Translations under genes and position numbers: made by a program
Shown here: piece by piece, positions 21,730 through 32,109 of the stretch
Numbering within the stretch: position 1 is the first letter of the stretch
How the letters are laid out: each line of letters begins with the position of its first letter
Origin: Cryptomeria japonica
Lineage: Eukaryota; Streptophyta; Pinopsida; Cupressales; Cupressaceae
Reading direction: 5' to 3'
Assembly: GCF_030272615.1 (NCBI RefSeq)
Contig: NC_081409.1
Coordinates: 530,756,291 to 530,820,290 of the forward strand
DNA length: 64,000 nt
The notes under the pieces: model-generated
What the model was told of the DNA's origin: nothing
Databases searched by the model: none
Seen by the model: only the letters and a program-made list of their open reading frames with translations

Positions 21730-22703
21730 GTCACAGGTATTGCATATAAAAATATGAGAGCAAGACTAAACTCACATCTACTAGAAGGCAATAGGTCACT
21801 TTGTGATGGTTTATTGTTCATTGTTGATTTATTTACTAACCATGCATCTAATGATTTATTGAAGTGTTGTCTATTCCAGATATAGATACAGGTCCACTTT
21901 TCACACACACAGTACCTTTGATGAGTATAGTATTTGGAAAGGTTTTAGAGATATTTTGAAAATGTTGATGATCTTTTTGGAGACCCTTATCCACTTTGAG
22001 TGTTCTCATGCTATTTGAACTAATATTCAAGAGATATATAGAGACCATGATTGTCTGCCATCTCTTGATGCTCCTCTTTCCAACTCAAATGTGCTTCTTC
22101 ATTCTTCAGAGTTGATAAACCATGATTGTGATCCTTTGGAGGAGGTTGCAAATGCTTCAGAGGTTGGTGATTCTTCATTGGAGATAGTTGATCAACCTTC
22201 ATTTGATACTTTCATTATTCCTGATTTGCATGATTATCATTGTCTTCCCCATTGGGATTCCTATTTGCTAGATATTGGAGCATTATTTGTGGAGTCGCAA
22301 ATTTGGGAGACATACTTGAGGGGGTTTCTCTTCTCTTTGATGACAGCCTTATCCTAGTTGGAGATTCCTTTTCACCTTCTTTGGAGATTGGCATTCATGA
22401 TTCTCCTCCTTCACTTGATTTTCCACATTTCATGGTTCAGTTTGATCATTCTTGTGTGATGGATTCTTTGAGCTTGGAGACTCATACTCAGTTTTTCAGA
22501 GATGCATACTTGGAGAATTCCTTCCTCCTTTCAGTTGGACACGGAGTGGATTCTTCATCAGTTGGTGGACTTGTTTCTTCCTAAGGGGAGATGTATTATT
22601 TATAGACATTGGATCACTTTTTGTTTGCAAGTATTCTTCATCGACTTTGGAGCTTCTTCATTATGGGGGGGATATTATCTCTCTCTCCTTCCTTCCTATG
22701 GGG
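21730..22703 (+). pseudogene. Unrecognised decayed coding remnant
   Basis: Open stretches at 22091-22357 and 22240-22584 give Ser/Leu/Asp-rich peptides without any family motif I recognise. The sequence is cut at 22703 by the solo LTR and appears to continue at 26607, reaching a polypurine tract at 26857-26865. It may therefore be the 3' part of an old LTR element. Function unknown. Confidence 0.3.
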
Positions 22704-24032
22704 TGTAATAACCCACCATAATTAACTCAACAAAATTGACCATTCTTTTTTTTTTGTGATTAATTTAATCATTATGTTTGATTCAATCGCATACTCTGGG
22801 CATCCATCCATTTGGATTAGGCATTCATCCATCCGGGATGAGCATCTAACCATACGGGTTAGGCATTTGTCCATACATGACATAAGATTTCATCTATCTA
22901 ATATGGGATAGGCATCTACCCATACAGGGTAGGCATCTATCCAATCGAGATAGGAGGTGCTCTGGCCAGAGACTTAGACTCATCGGGACCATTCGGGTCC
23001 TGAGCCACTCACTAAGTACTACAATCTTCTAACAGAAGTGCACCGAGGTCGCCATCCTTAGGAGTAATTAAATAACATAATACAAGCTTGAATTCTACCT
23101 TGGAATTTGGCTTAAAGCCTTGGGAAGTCAAGCGAATCCATATGGGATTCCTTCCGAGTATGCATTGAATTACTTTTTCCAATTTAATTATCTAATCTTT
23201 CAAAATAGGATTCTTACTCAATCTTTCTTTTACCAAGCCTAGACCCCACCCACGAATGCCTGAGTACAAGGGACAACTCCATCCCAAGACTGCCTACATA
23301 CCCACTTCGGCACGGGATCAAGGCGTAAAGTATGTAGTTCTATTTTCTATTCTATGGTTTGATGTAAAATGATTAGTGGGTATGCAACCCTTTCTAGGGT
23401 CAATGTCCCAGATAGTTTCTCTGCGGTTGCTACCCACGATGGTAGCGCTTAAGCAAAGGCTCAAGATGGCCTATTGCTTGTGACCTAAAACAACTAGATC
23501 CTAATTCTTATCATGAGCGTCACCCTTGACCAATTGTCAATCGACAACAATTCTTCGAGATTAAATCAATTTTACAAAATCCCTTCCCTCATCATTCCTA
23601 TAGGGGTTTACTATAGTTTAACTCTGCGAATGAAAGATCATTTTAGAATTATCTTATTAAATTATCGATCCAAGGGGGATTACCCGCCCCTTGGATTTTA
23701 ACTTCCAAGTGTCCCTTATTACTCCTCGACGATTTATAGGGACGATGCCATAGACATTGTTGATGTAGCTTTATTAGGCATTAGGTGTAGTAGTTCAACA
23801 TGACGGCATTACCCGTAAGCGTGACCCAGAGGCACCGTATATATCAAACACTACTATGTTTTGGTTTCCATCTTCCTTTATTTAGTTTTCTAACTACGAG
23901 CTAAGAAAACATCATACTTGAAAACAACTACTAATTGAACGCGCAAAATTTAATTAATTGAAGTAACTACTTGAAATATAAATTGCATAACAATGACCAT
24001 CATGAAGCTTGCATATTAATAATTACATGTGT

Positions 24033-24243
24033 ACTTGCATGAAAACGTCAATAAATGTAATTAATCTATAAGTAATTTGCATGTTATAAGAATAGTGCAA
24101 CTTGCATGAAAATGTCAATAAATGTAATTAATCTATAAGTAATTTGCATGTATAAGAATAGTGCAACTTGCATGAAAATGTCAATAAATGTAATTAATCT
24201 ATAAGTATTTTGCATGTTATAAGAATAGTGTAACTTGCATGCA
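24033..24243 (+). repeat. ~67-bp tandem repeat, about three copies
   Basis: The unit contains cttgcatgaaaatgtcaat and aaatgtaattaatctataag, repeated with few changes inside the solo LTR. Confidence 0.9.
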
Positions 24244-24705
24244 TGATTAAGCAACCCAAAAATAGTGATTAATTTAGGCATTCGATTCAAATCATATTAA
24301 TATGAATTAATTGCTAAAGGCCAACTAAGTGCCCCAATGGATCCTAAATGGAATGAATAACTCTAATTAAAAGAATTTGATATAATATAATTTATGAATA
24401 TAGAAATTTACCAAGGATAATTTAATTATGAATTTACTACACAATAATCCCCAATATTTATGAACTTTTCTAAGTTAAATTCAACAACTTAAAATTTATA
24501 CTAAGGAAAGAATTAACATTTCCTAAATTGCAATTAATAACAATTAAACATAAAATTTAAACAAAAATAATTATTAGCAATTAACTTGAAATTTAACCCC
24601 AAAGTAATTACTAAAAATTCTAAATTGCAAATTAAAAAGAATATATATTAAAAACTAATTACAAAAATAAAATAAGCGATTTTTTTTTTGTTTTAATAGT
24701 AAATA

Positions 24706-24890
24706 GGGGGGGTGGGGACCACGGGTCCCATCACCCCTGCAGTCTTGCATGCGCAGGTCCGCAGGGTTGAGGGGACACCATGGTCCCCTCCACTCCCCTG
24801 CGGCCACTGCCGTGACAGTGACTGCAGGGGTAGTGGGGGGTACCACTGCCCCCGGCGTTTACAATACCCGCCACCCCCATACGCCACCGA
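24706..24890. other. GC-rich island inside the solo LTR
   Basis: About 185 bp of strongly GC-rich DNA in an AT-rich LTR. It holds several short palindromes, such as gggaccacgggtccc, ggggacaccatggtcccc and agtggggggtaccact, that could form hairpins. The short open frames across it on both strands are compositional and not credible genes. Confidence 0.7.
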
Positions 24891-24968
24891 TATTCATTCG
24901 AATATTTTTCGAAGACCGTGCTATTATAATTACATGCAACATTAATATATTTTAACATTTGGAATAAA

Positions 24969-24972
<4 letters not shown>

Positions 24973-25018
<46 letters not shown>
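24973..25018. repeat. (AT)n microsatellite
   Basis: About 23 uninterrupted TA units inside the solo LTR. Confidence 0.95.
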
Positions 25019-25020
<2 letters not shown>

Positions 25021-25149
25021 TTTCATATTCCTAATTACTTAATGATATATAAAAACAAAAGAGAATTTATTTATGAAAATAAGAACATGGATAAAATAGA
25101 TTATCAAACAATTGTTTTAGATTGATTTTACAGTAACAGGAGGTTAATA

Positions 25150-25665
25150 TTTACAGAGAGAGAGAGCTTATTCCACCATTTACAGGGAGGAAGTTTATTT
25201 CCAGATTTCACAGGGGAATTGTTTATTTCTAGTATTCATTTCCAGTATTCACATGAGGATTTTATTCAACTAATATTCACAGAGATTCAAAATACTCACA
25301 GAGAGATTAAAATACTCACAGAGAGATTTAAAATAATCACAAAGAGATTTAAAATAATCACAAAGAGATTTAAAAATGATCACAGAGAGATTTAAAATAC
25401 TCACAGATAGATTTAAAATACTCACAGAGAGATTTAAAATAATCACAGAGAGATTTAAAATACTCATAGCGAGATTTAAAAATAATCACAGAGAGATTTA
25501 TTTAACTAAAATTCACAAAGATGTCTTATTCAACTCACAGGGAGATTTATTTAATCTAATAATCATAGAGGGATCTTATTCAACTAAAATTCACAGGGAG
25601 ATTTTGATTCAACTATTACTCACAGAGAGATCTTGCTCAACTCACAGGAAGATTAAAGAATGAGA
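25150..25665 (+). repeat. Array of ~20-bp CACAGAGAGATTTAAAAT units
   Basis: Between about 25285 and 25500 the unit (cacagagagatttaaaatact and variants) repeats about ten times. Looser copies with insertions spread from 25150 to 25665. Open frames across the array are repeat artefacts. Confidence 0.9.
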
Positions 25666-26471
25666 TTCAGATTTCCATTCGAAGAATCAAAGAAATGAAT
25701 TAGAGGAAAGAGGTAAAGATTAAGATTCAAATCACACAGGGAAGAATTTTGTTCTCAGAAAAAGAGATTTTTTTAAAAAAAATTAAAGGAATATGATTTC
25801 TCTCTTTTTTTTTGTTGCTAAAATATTTGAAAAAAACAAAAACAAAAAGCAAGATCATGTGCATATTTTCTTAAGGGAAATAAAATAAATAAATAAACAA
25901 TCTTTTACATGCACTATATGAAAGCATTATCATTATTATTTATCCCTAAATAAGAGATTTACAATCTAAAATTTCTTTATATAAAGGAAGATCTATAACT
26001 ATATTTTTTGATATTACGAATTCCTCATAAGTGAATGTAGAAAAAAAACAACAAGGAGAGAACCTGGTTTATCGAACTTGATGTTGAATCCACTAGCTAT
26101 CCTTATGATCCTTCCTTGCAACTTGAGAGAAATCCTTCAAACAACAACTTAAAATTCCTGCAGCGAAAATGAGACTACCAAAGAAGATCTACTTCTAAAA
26201 CTTGGGGAAATTTCTTCAAGACATAATCAACTCCCTTCTTTGAAACTTGCATATAATTTTATAAGAAAATTCCCTCCATTCCACTCTCTAGAAAATTTAA
26301 TTAAAAAGGAGATTCTTTCCCAATTTTGGACTTCATGCAAATTGATTAGACTTAGTGGGGGAGTTACATGCAAGGTGGTGGAGAATCCTCTAGAAGCTTC
26401 TTATTCTTCCTACAACATGTGCCATAATTGGATGTGGAAAATAAATAAATAAAAATAATGTATATTTTCCA

Positions 26472-26490
26472 TGTGTGTGTGTGTGTGTGT
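26472..26490 (+). repeat. (TG)n microsatellite
   Basis: Short run of alternating TG near the 3' end of the solo LTR. Confidence 0.9.
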
Positions 26491-26606
26491 ATTACTATTT
26501 TCATTCTTTTTATAACATGTATTCAATCATTCAAATAGCTTATCCAAAAATATAATATAATTGTATTTTAAATCCAAAAGTGATAAAGGAGGGTTGTGAC
26601 ATGGGG

Positions 26607-26865
26607 GGTACATGATTGTATATAAATGATGTATGTGGTCCTTGGGGGGTCTTGAGTCCTTCATGCATCATGCTTTACTTGTTTGTTTTCTCTCTTTTGG
26701 AGAGGAGTTTTGTCCCATGATGTTTTCTCCTTTTCTCTGCTTTATGAGAGATTTCTTTCCATTGTACTTGAATTGTACATGAGTACCTAAAATGGCCTAG
26801 TAGCCAGGACCCATCTTGCTCATATTGCATAATAATCTTCTGCCTAAGTTGCACTTAAGAGGGGG
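26607..26865 (+). other. LTR-element 3' region with polypurine tract
   Basis: Continues the remnant interrupted at 22703. It ends in AAGAGGGGG (26857-26865) immediately before a TGTTGG LTR start. No gene visible. Confidence 0.5.
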
Positions 26866-27120
26866 TGTTGGAGTAAATTATTATTTACTCAATCTTAAGT
26901 TTACTTAGGTACATTATTTTTTCTAGGTGGTAGGTAAAGTTTATTATATTTTATTGTTACCTACTTCTAGTATTTTGTGTCGAGTGGTTGTACCTACCCT
27001 CGCACCTCATTGGTGCTTGTATTTCTCTCTTTCCTTTATAATGAGAGCTCATGTATATTTTCATTTATCTCAATGCAATCATCATTTCTCTCTATTGTGA
27101 AGGTTTATAGTTGTTTGTAG
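26866..27120 (+). repeat. Truncated LTR starting TGTTGGAGTAAATT
   Basis: Follows a polypurine tract, has a TATA-like tttataatgag near 27035, and loses its 3' end where a Tat/Ogre-type LTR fragment begins (about 27125). No target duplication can be assigned. Confidence 0.5.
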
Positions 27121-27124
27121 GTTT

Positions 27125-27331
27125 TGGGAAATTTATAATTTCTACAAATTGATTTATGATTGTCAAATAATCAATTAAAGGGGAACTATAGAATAATTAA
27201 AAAGATTAAAAAGATTAATTAGATAGAAGGAAAGATTACCAATTAATTAAATAATGTGTAATTACTTAATTTAAGTTTCTCGGGATAACTAAATTCGATT
27301 AATTAAATTAGTCAAGTTTAGGTGTCTACAA
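27125..27331 (-). repeat. Tat/Ogre-type LTR 5' fragment
   Basis: On the minus strand it begins TGTAGACACCTAAACTTG at 27331 and follows the first ~200 bp of the solo LTR at 28262, including matching TTATTTAATTAATT and CTATAGT blocks. Confidence 0.6.
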
Positions 27332-28261
27332 GCATCAAGTCAATATTTCATCCCACTATATCCTTCAAGCATTCTTCAAGATCTAGACATCATGGAGCAG
27401 AAAAATACATCAATCCTCATGCAAGAATGTGTTTATGTTTGATTTGATTTGGTCTTGTCATGTCATGTTATTGCATCAACACTTTTGATCACATTCAAAG
27501 AGCATTGCATCATCAACCTTCATGAACTATAGTAGATATGAGGTATAATATTCAACATTTTACTTCAATATTTCAATGCAATACAAGGGTTAATTCCAAA
27601 CCCACGATGATACCTAGGCAAACCACTATCCGCAACACAATTCATCCTCTTCTATTTGCAGGCGATAGGTTTAGAAGCCATAATTGTGAAATCGGGTAGA
27701 GTAGATAGAGACAATTAAATCCAACTTTTACAGAAGAAAAAAGTGGAGGAAAAGGTCATCCCACACACCTATGCCTGAATAAATTTTGATGGAACTTTAG
27801 GAGGATATTTAGGACTACATTCTGATCCATAATAGATATCTTTTGTTTGCATCTAATATTTTGAGGACAAGGTTGCCTCGAGCATCCTTGTCCCTCATTT
27901 TAGGCTCAAATTCCAGACATGGGTTCTACTCTACTCCTTGATTCCAGATCTATGTTAATTTCTTCATATCACATCTAAAACTACCTATTTATGTTAATTT
28001 ATGTCAATTTTAAACCTTTAACCCTAGATATAGCATGCAATTTATATTTTTCCATATCTCATTTTCAACTCAAATAAAGGGACAACTAGGATTTAATCAA
28101 CATTCATCCTTTTGGAGTGAATCTATTGACTCTACCCCCCTTTAAAGTAATTTAGTAGTGGAAATGGGTGTATTCCTTATATATATAACTAAACTAGTGG
28201 ATACCCTATTTTCACCTCATTACACATACATATATATAGACAAACATGTATATATATGTAT
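27332..28261. other. No feature recognised
   Basis: AT-rich, without an open frame of interest on either strand. One part near 27860 (ttttgaggacaaggttgcctcgag) has the look of a retroelement untranslated region, but this could not be confirmed. Confidence 0.3.
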
Positions 28262-29356
28262 TGTAGACACCTGAATTTGATTAATCTAATTAATTGAATT
28301 TAGCTACCCCAAACACTATTAAATTAAAATATTACATATTATTTAATTAATTAGTGTTTCCATCGTCTAGCTAATTAATTTTATTAATTATGCTATAGTC
28401 CCCTCTTAATTGATTATTTGACAACCCTAAATCATTTAATTAATTAAGTATGATCCCTTCTTCTATTAAATAAATCAAATGCATAATTTTGATTATTTAT
28501 TTCACTTTTGTCCTTTTCCTTTTTTGCCAATATAGAATTAATTAATTAAATTAATTAATCTTATTTCCCCACATGTCTCCTAACCTAAAACCCCCCTTCT
28601 AACCCTTATTCTAACCTATCCCACTAACTAACCTTGCATTTTAACCAGCCCAATCCCTTCCAAACTAACCTTATCCTTTCTAGCCTCTCCCCTCACATGT
28701 GTGTGCACAATCCTTATACTTTTGATATTGAAAAAAAAATCTATTTATTTGGGTGTCTATCTCCCAAATAGGCATGTTTCGTTGGGGACACTTGTCATTC
28801 CTCTCCTTGACACTTTCCCTTCTCAAGGACACTTGCCATTCTTGGTTGAGCCACTTGACCTCTTTGAGGACAAGTGTGGAATCCCATTCCACATGGCATC
28901 TTGAGGATTTCCACTTGTCCTCTTTGAAGACAAATGTCTCATTCTCAAGCCCTCTCATCTCCCCTCCATGCCTATTTAATCCCTCCATTTTCTTTGCAAA
29001 TCAATTACTTTCATACAACCATATCATCGTAATACTGAATTACCTACTCATATCACTCTCATTTGCAACCTCATATCACATCCATTTGCATCCATTTTAG
29101 TCTAGTTTGCATACTCATAATCATAGAGCACATTCAAGCACCCTTGGAATTGTAGAAATTGAGCACACATCGAACCAAATCAAAAGACAAATCCTCACCA
29201 AAAAGAGCTATTAAGTTTGCATTTTCTTGCCCGTTAATTGTCTTTTTGGCTTTCTTTTTATCATCCAATCTTGAGTGTTTTTCTTATTGATTGTGTAGTA
29301 AGATTGTTAAATAGGTAAATTCAATTAATTAGATTAATCAAATTTAGGTGTCTACA
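28262..29356 (+). mobile_element. Solo LTR of a Tat/Ogre-type gypsy element
   Basis: Starts TGTAGACACCTGAATTTG and ends AAATTTAGGTGTCTACA; the terminal ~45 bp are inverted repeats of each other. The flanks are TGTAT (28257-28261) and TGTAA (29357-29361), a 5-bp duplication with one mismatch. TGTAGACACC ends are typical of Tat/Ogre-type LTRs. Open frames at 28680-29100 are unlikely to be genes. Confidence 0.75.
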
Positions 29357-29775
29357 TGTAAGCATGTATGTATGTATGTTGAAATAAAAATTTAATGTGT
29401 GAGATTTGTATAGTAGAAACAATTGTAAATATATGATGATATGAAATTAATTGACACACATTTTTTTATCATAAACTTTAGAATCTATGTCTTTTTTCTA
29501 ATATGAGAATTGAGTCTATTTTTTTAGTTTTAATATTATAGTTGATTTCTATACACATCAAAATTTAATTTATTTGCAACTTATGATTTTGAACATGTTG
29601 GGCATAGTTGGAAGAGTATTGTACTAGAAAGATAAACATATAATATGTTTTCTATCTAAAATAGAATACAATAAAACAAAAAAATAGCATTTAAGCCTAT
29701 TAGTAACTCTTAATTATTAATAAGTTTTTATAGATTTTGTTTCCGCTAGCCATTTTGATATTTTCTTTGCCTATT
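29357..29775. other. No feature recognised
   Basis: AT-rich sequence between the solo LTR and the small TIR element; nothing supported. Confidence 0.4.
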
Positions 29776-30643
29776 GGGTAAAAGCACAAAACTGTGTGAC
29801 GTTTCAGGCTAACTTATCAGCACAAGTGAATTTAAGTAATTATAACTAAAAATTAACTTTAGTCAAACATATGGTCTATATAGATTCATTATAGCTAAGT
29901 TATATATGGGCCACAACTTTTTCAATTGGAAATGTTTACTAAATGTATATTTTATACCCTTTTATAGATCTATAAGTGAATTTTCCAAAATATGTATTTT
30001 TTAATATTTTAATTAGTTTTTATATTTTATATTTTATTTTTATTGAAAGCAGGTCACCAGCACTAAAATATAAGGTTGATTATCTTGTCAAGGAAAAATG
30101 CTAAAATTTATTTAAAATTTTTGAAAAAAATATGATGTAGTAGAGAAAAGAATCTATGTCAAGATGATATAATTCTTTTCTAATTTGGATAAACAGTTAA
30201 AGAAAAAAAGTGGTGGGAACTGGAAAGGGTTATATTTCAGCACACACAACTTTTCAAATTTATTGAAAAATATGTATTTATAAAAAATCATAAAAAATAT
30301 ATCCATGCACTAAAGTTTCAAGTTATCAATATACATAAAAAAAATTGACGAAAAAAAGGTATAATTTACTAAATAAAATGTGGTGGCTTGTGTAACTTCG
30401 ATTTCAACATTTTATCAACAACTAAATTATAGTATTTACTTTATAAAAAACTACATTCAAACAATTTTTATTTTTATTTTTAAATTACAAACATAAAATA
30501 GAAAAAAGAATATAAATTGTATTAGTTTACATCATTTCAAAATTCAAAACATATATTTCACTTTCTATTGATTTAATTTATAAAGTTGAATCAGCATTGA
30601 CCATTTCCTTTAAAAAAGTGTGACACAACTTTGTACTTTTACC
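29776..30643 (+). mobile_element. Small non-coding TIR element, copy C1
   Basis: Begins GGGTAAAAGCACAAAACTGTG and ends with the near-complement CACAACTTTGTACTTTTACC. CTATT is repeated on both sides (29771-29775, 30644-30648); the direct repeat can be extended to CCTATTGG because of the terminal bases. It has no credible coding content. Two further copies in the opposite orientation lie in P450 intron 1 (40177-41127) and in its pseudogene copy (51163-52137). Confidence 0.85.
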
Positions 30644-30648
30644 CTATT

Positions 30649-32094
30649 GGATTTTACACAACTTGCCATATTAAGATATTTATATTTCTCATCCAATGAT
30701 AAGTATATGAAAAAAAGTGTATGGTAGTTACAAAGGATATTGTTGCAAATGTTGATGAACAAAAGTGTATGGTAGTTACAAAGAATATAGTTGCAAAAGT
30801 GTATGGTATGAATAAGATTTTAAAAGATAACTTAGATTTGATGTTTGATAAATGTGTCATCCTAGAGATTTATATTCTCTTAAGATATTTTGAGTTAAAA
30901 CTTGTTGGAGATTCTCTATTCTTTTTTTTTCCATTCTTGTTCTTTCCTTTTTCTATATTAAAATGAAATGACAATGATTTATTTACCAAATAAATGCAAG
31001 AAATGAAGCAATGATGTGATTAAAACCTATGCATGAAATAGTTTGGGAATATTTTGTTGTGACTTCATACTTGAAACTTTTAGTACAACCTTGATTATCA
31101 CTTTAATAATAGTTATAGACAATCTTTCTTTTGGAACTAATTTATTTTTCTTTAATGGATAGTTCAACTCATAGACACTAGGATGCATTCAACATATATT
31201 CTCATCGTTATAATAATTATTTCAAATAAACACATAATATCCATCCTTTTCAAAGAATTTTTTTGAATTAGATGATTTAAGCTTTTTATATTTAAAAAAA
31301 TACAACTTTTTAATATTTAAGAAAATCACTAATAATTATCCATTAAGATTTTATTCACATAAAACCGAACATCAAGCTTATAGTATTCAACTCAAACGTG
31401 CTCACTATTGATGCAACTTTTTTTTCTTAAAATTGAATGATCAAGAAATTATGCATTTTCATTTTAATTTAATCAACTTCAAAAATATTTAATTTTAATT
31501 TAATTTAAATATATAATATAAAATATCATTAATTAGTTGAGAATAAATGTTATTTAAGTAAAACATTGACTTAAAGACATTAGTACAATAAAAAAATGAT
31601 AATTATTATTTAACTATTATAAAAAAGGTGATGTCTTTCCAATATAAACTGACTAGAAAAATAATTTAATAAATGAAATTGTTTGTTTACTACATTACAA
31701 AAACTAAAAACTAATTCAATAAGAATAATTGTTATTTAATTTTATTTAAACACATCATCTTGACTTAATTTCATTCTTATTTAAATATTATCTTTTTTAA
31801 AATAATTTTGTTTATTTACTCTAAATTATTTAATTATGTTTTATATTTTATTTCAATATTATTATTTTAATTTAACTATAATTTTTATAAAAATATCTCA
31901 TTTTATCTTATTTTACTTAATATTTTAATATTATATTTATGTAAAAATATTTTATTTTATTTAATCTAAATTATTTTATTACATTCTATTATAATATTAT
32001 TATTTTACATTAATAAAAATATTATTTTATTTAAAATATTTATTTAAAAATTTAATTATTAGTATAATTTTTATTTACCATCATTATTATTCAA
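30649..32094. other. AT-rich DNA with diverged ~130-bp tandem repeat
   Basis: No gene. From about 31480 the sequence is built of drifted units containing ttatttaaatattat, aattatttaattat and tttcaatattattattttaatt. The same units reappear at 36300-36880, beyond the LINE, so the LINE inserted into this array. Confidence 0.5.
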
Positions 32095-32109
32095 TAATAA
32101 AATTAATAT

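Larger units (their letters stand above)
22704..26601 (+). mobile_element. 3.9-kb solo LTR
   Basis: Starts TGTAATAACCCACC and ends GGAGGGTTGTGACA; the ends are imperfect inverted repeats as in an LTR. It is flanked by a perfect 5-bp target duplication TGGGG (22699-22703 and 26602-26606). No primer site, coding region or second LTR lies next to it, so it fits a solo LTR left by LTR-LTR recombination. It contains three tandem-repeat tracts and a GC-rich island. No gene was recognised inside. A gypsy origin is likely from the size, but is not shown. Confidence 0.8.

Noticed and set aside
22091-22584. A host gene in the remnant before the 3.9-kb solo LTR
   Set aside because: No start, splice sites or family motif; it leads into a polypurine tract, so a retroelement remnant is more likely.
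24655-24958. Overlapping open frames on both strands in the GC-rich island
   Set aside because: They follow from base composition, have no family motif and differ in every frame.
25270-25663. Open frames with repeating ILNLSV / RFKILTE residues
   Set aside because: These are translations of a ~20-bp DNA tandem array.
28680-29100. Possible small genes on both strands inside the solo LTR
   Set aside because: They lie within a bounded LTR, have no recognisable motif and overlap each other.
29770-30650. 8-bp target duplication CCTATTGG for the small TIR element, implying hAT
   Set aside because: It is perfect in this copy, but part of it overlaps the element's own terminal GGG/CC. Only a 5-bp duplication is perfect in both C1 and C3.
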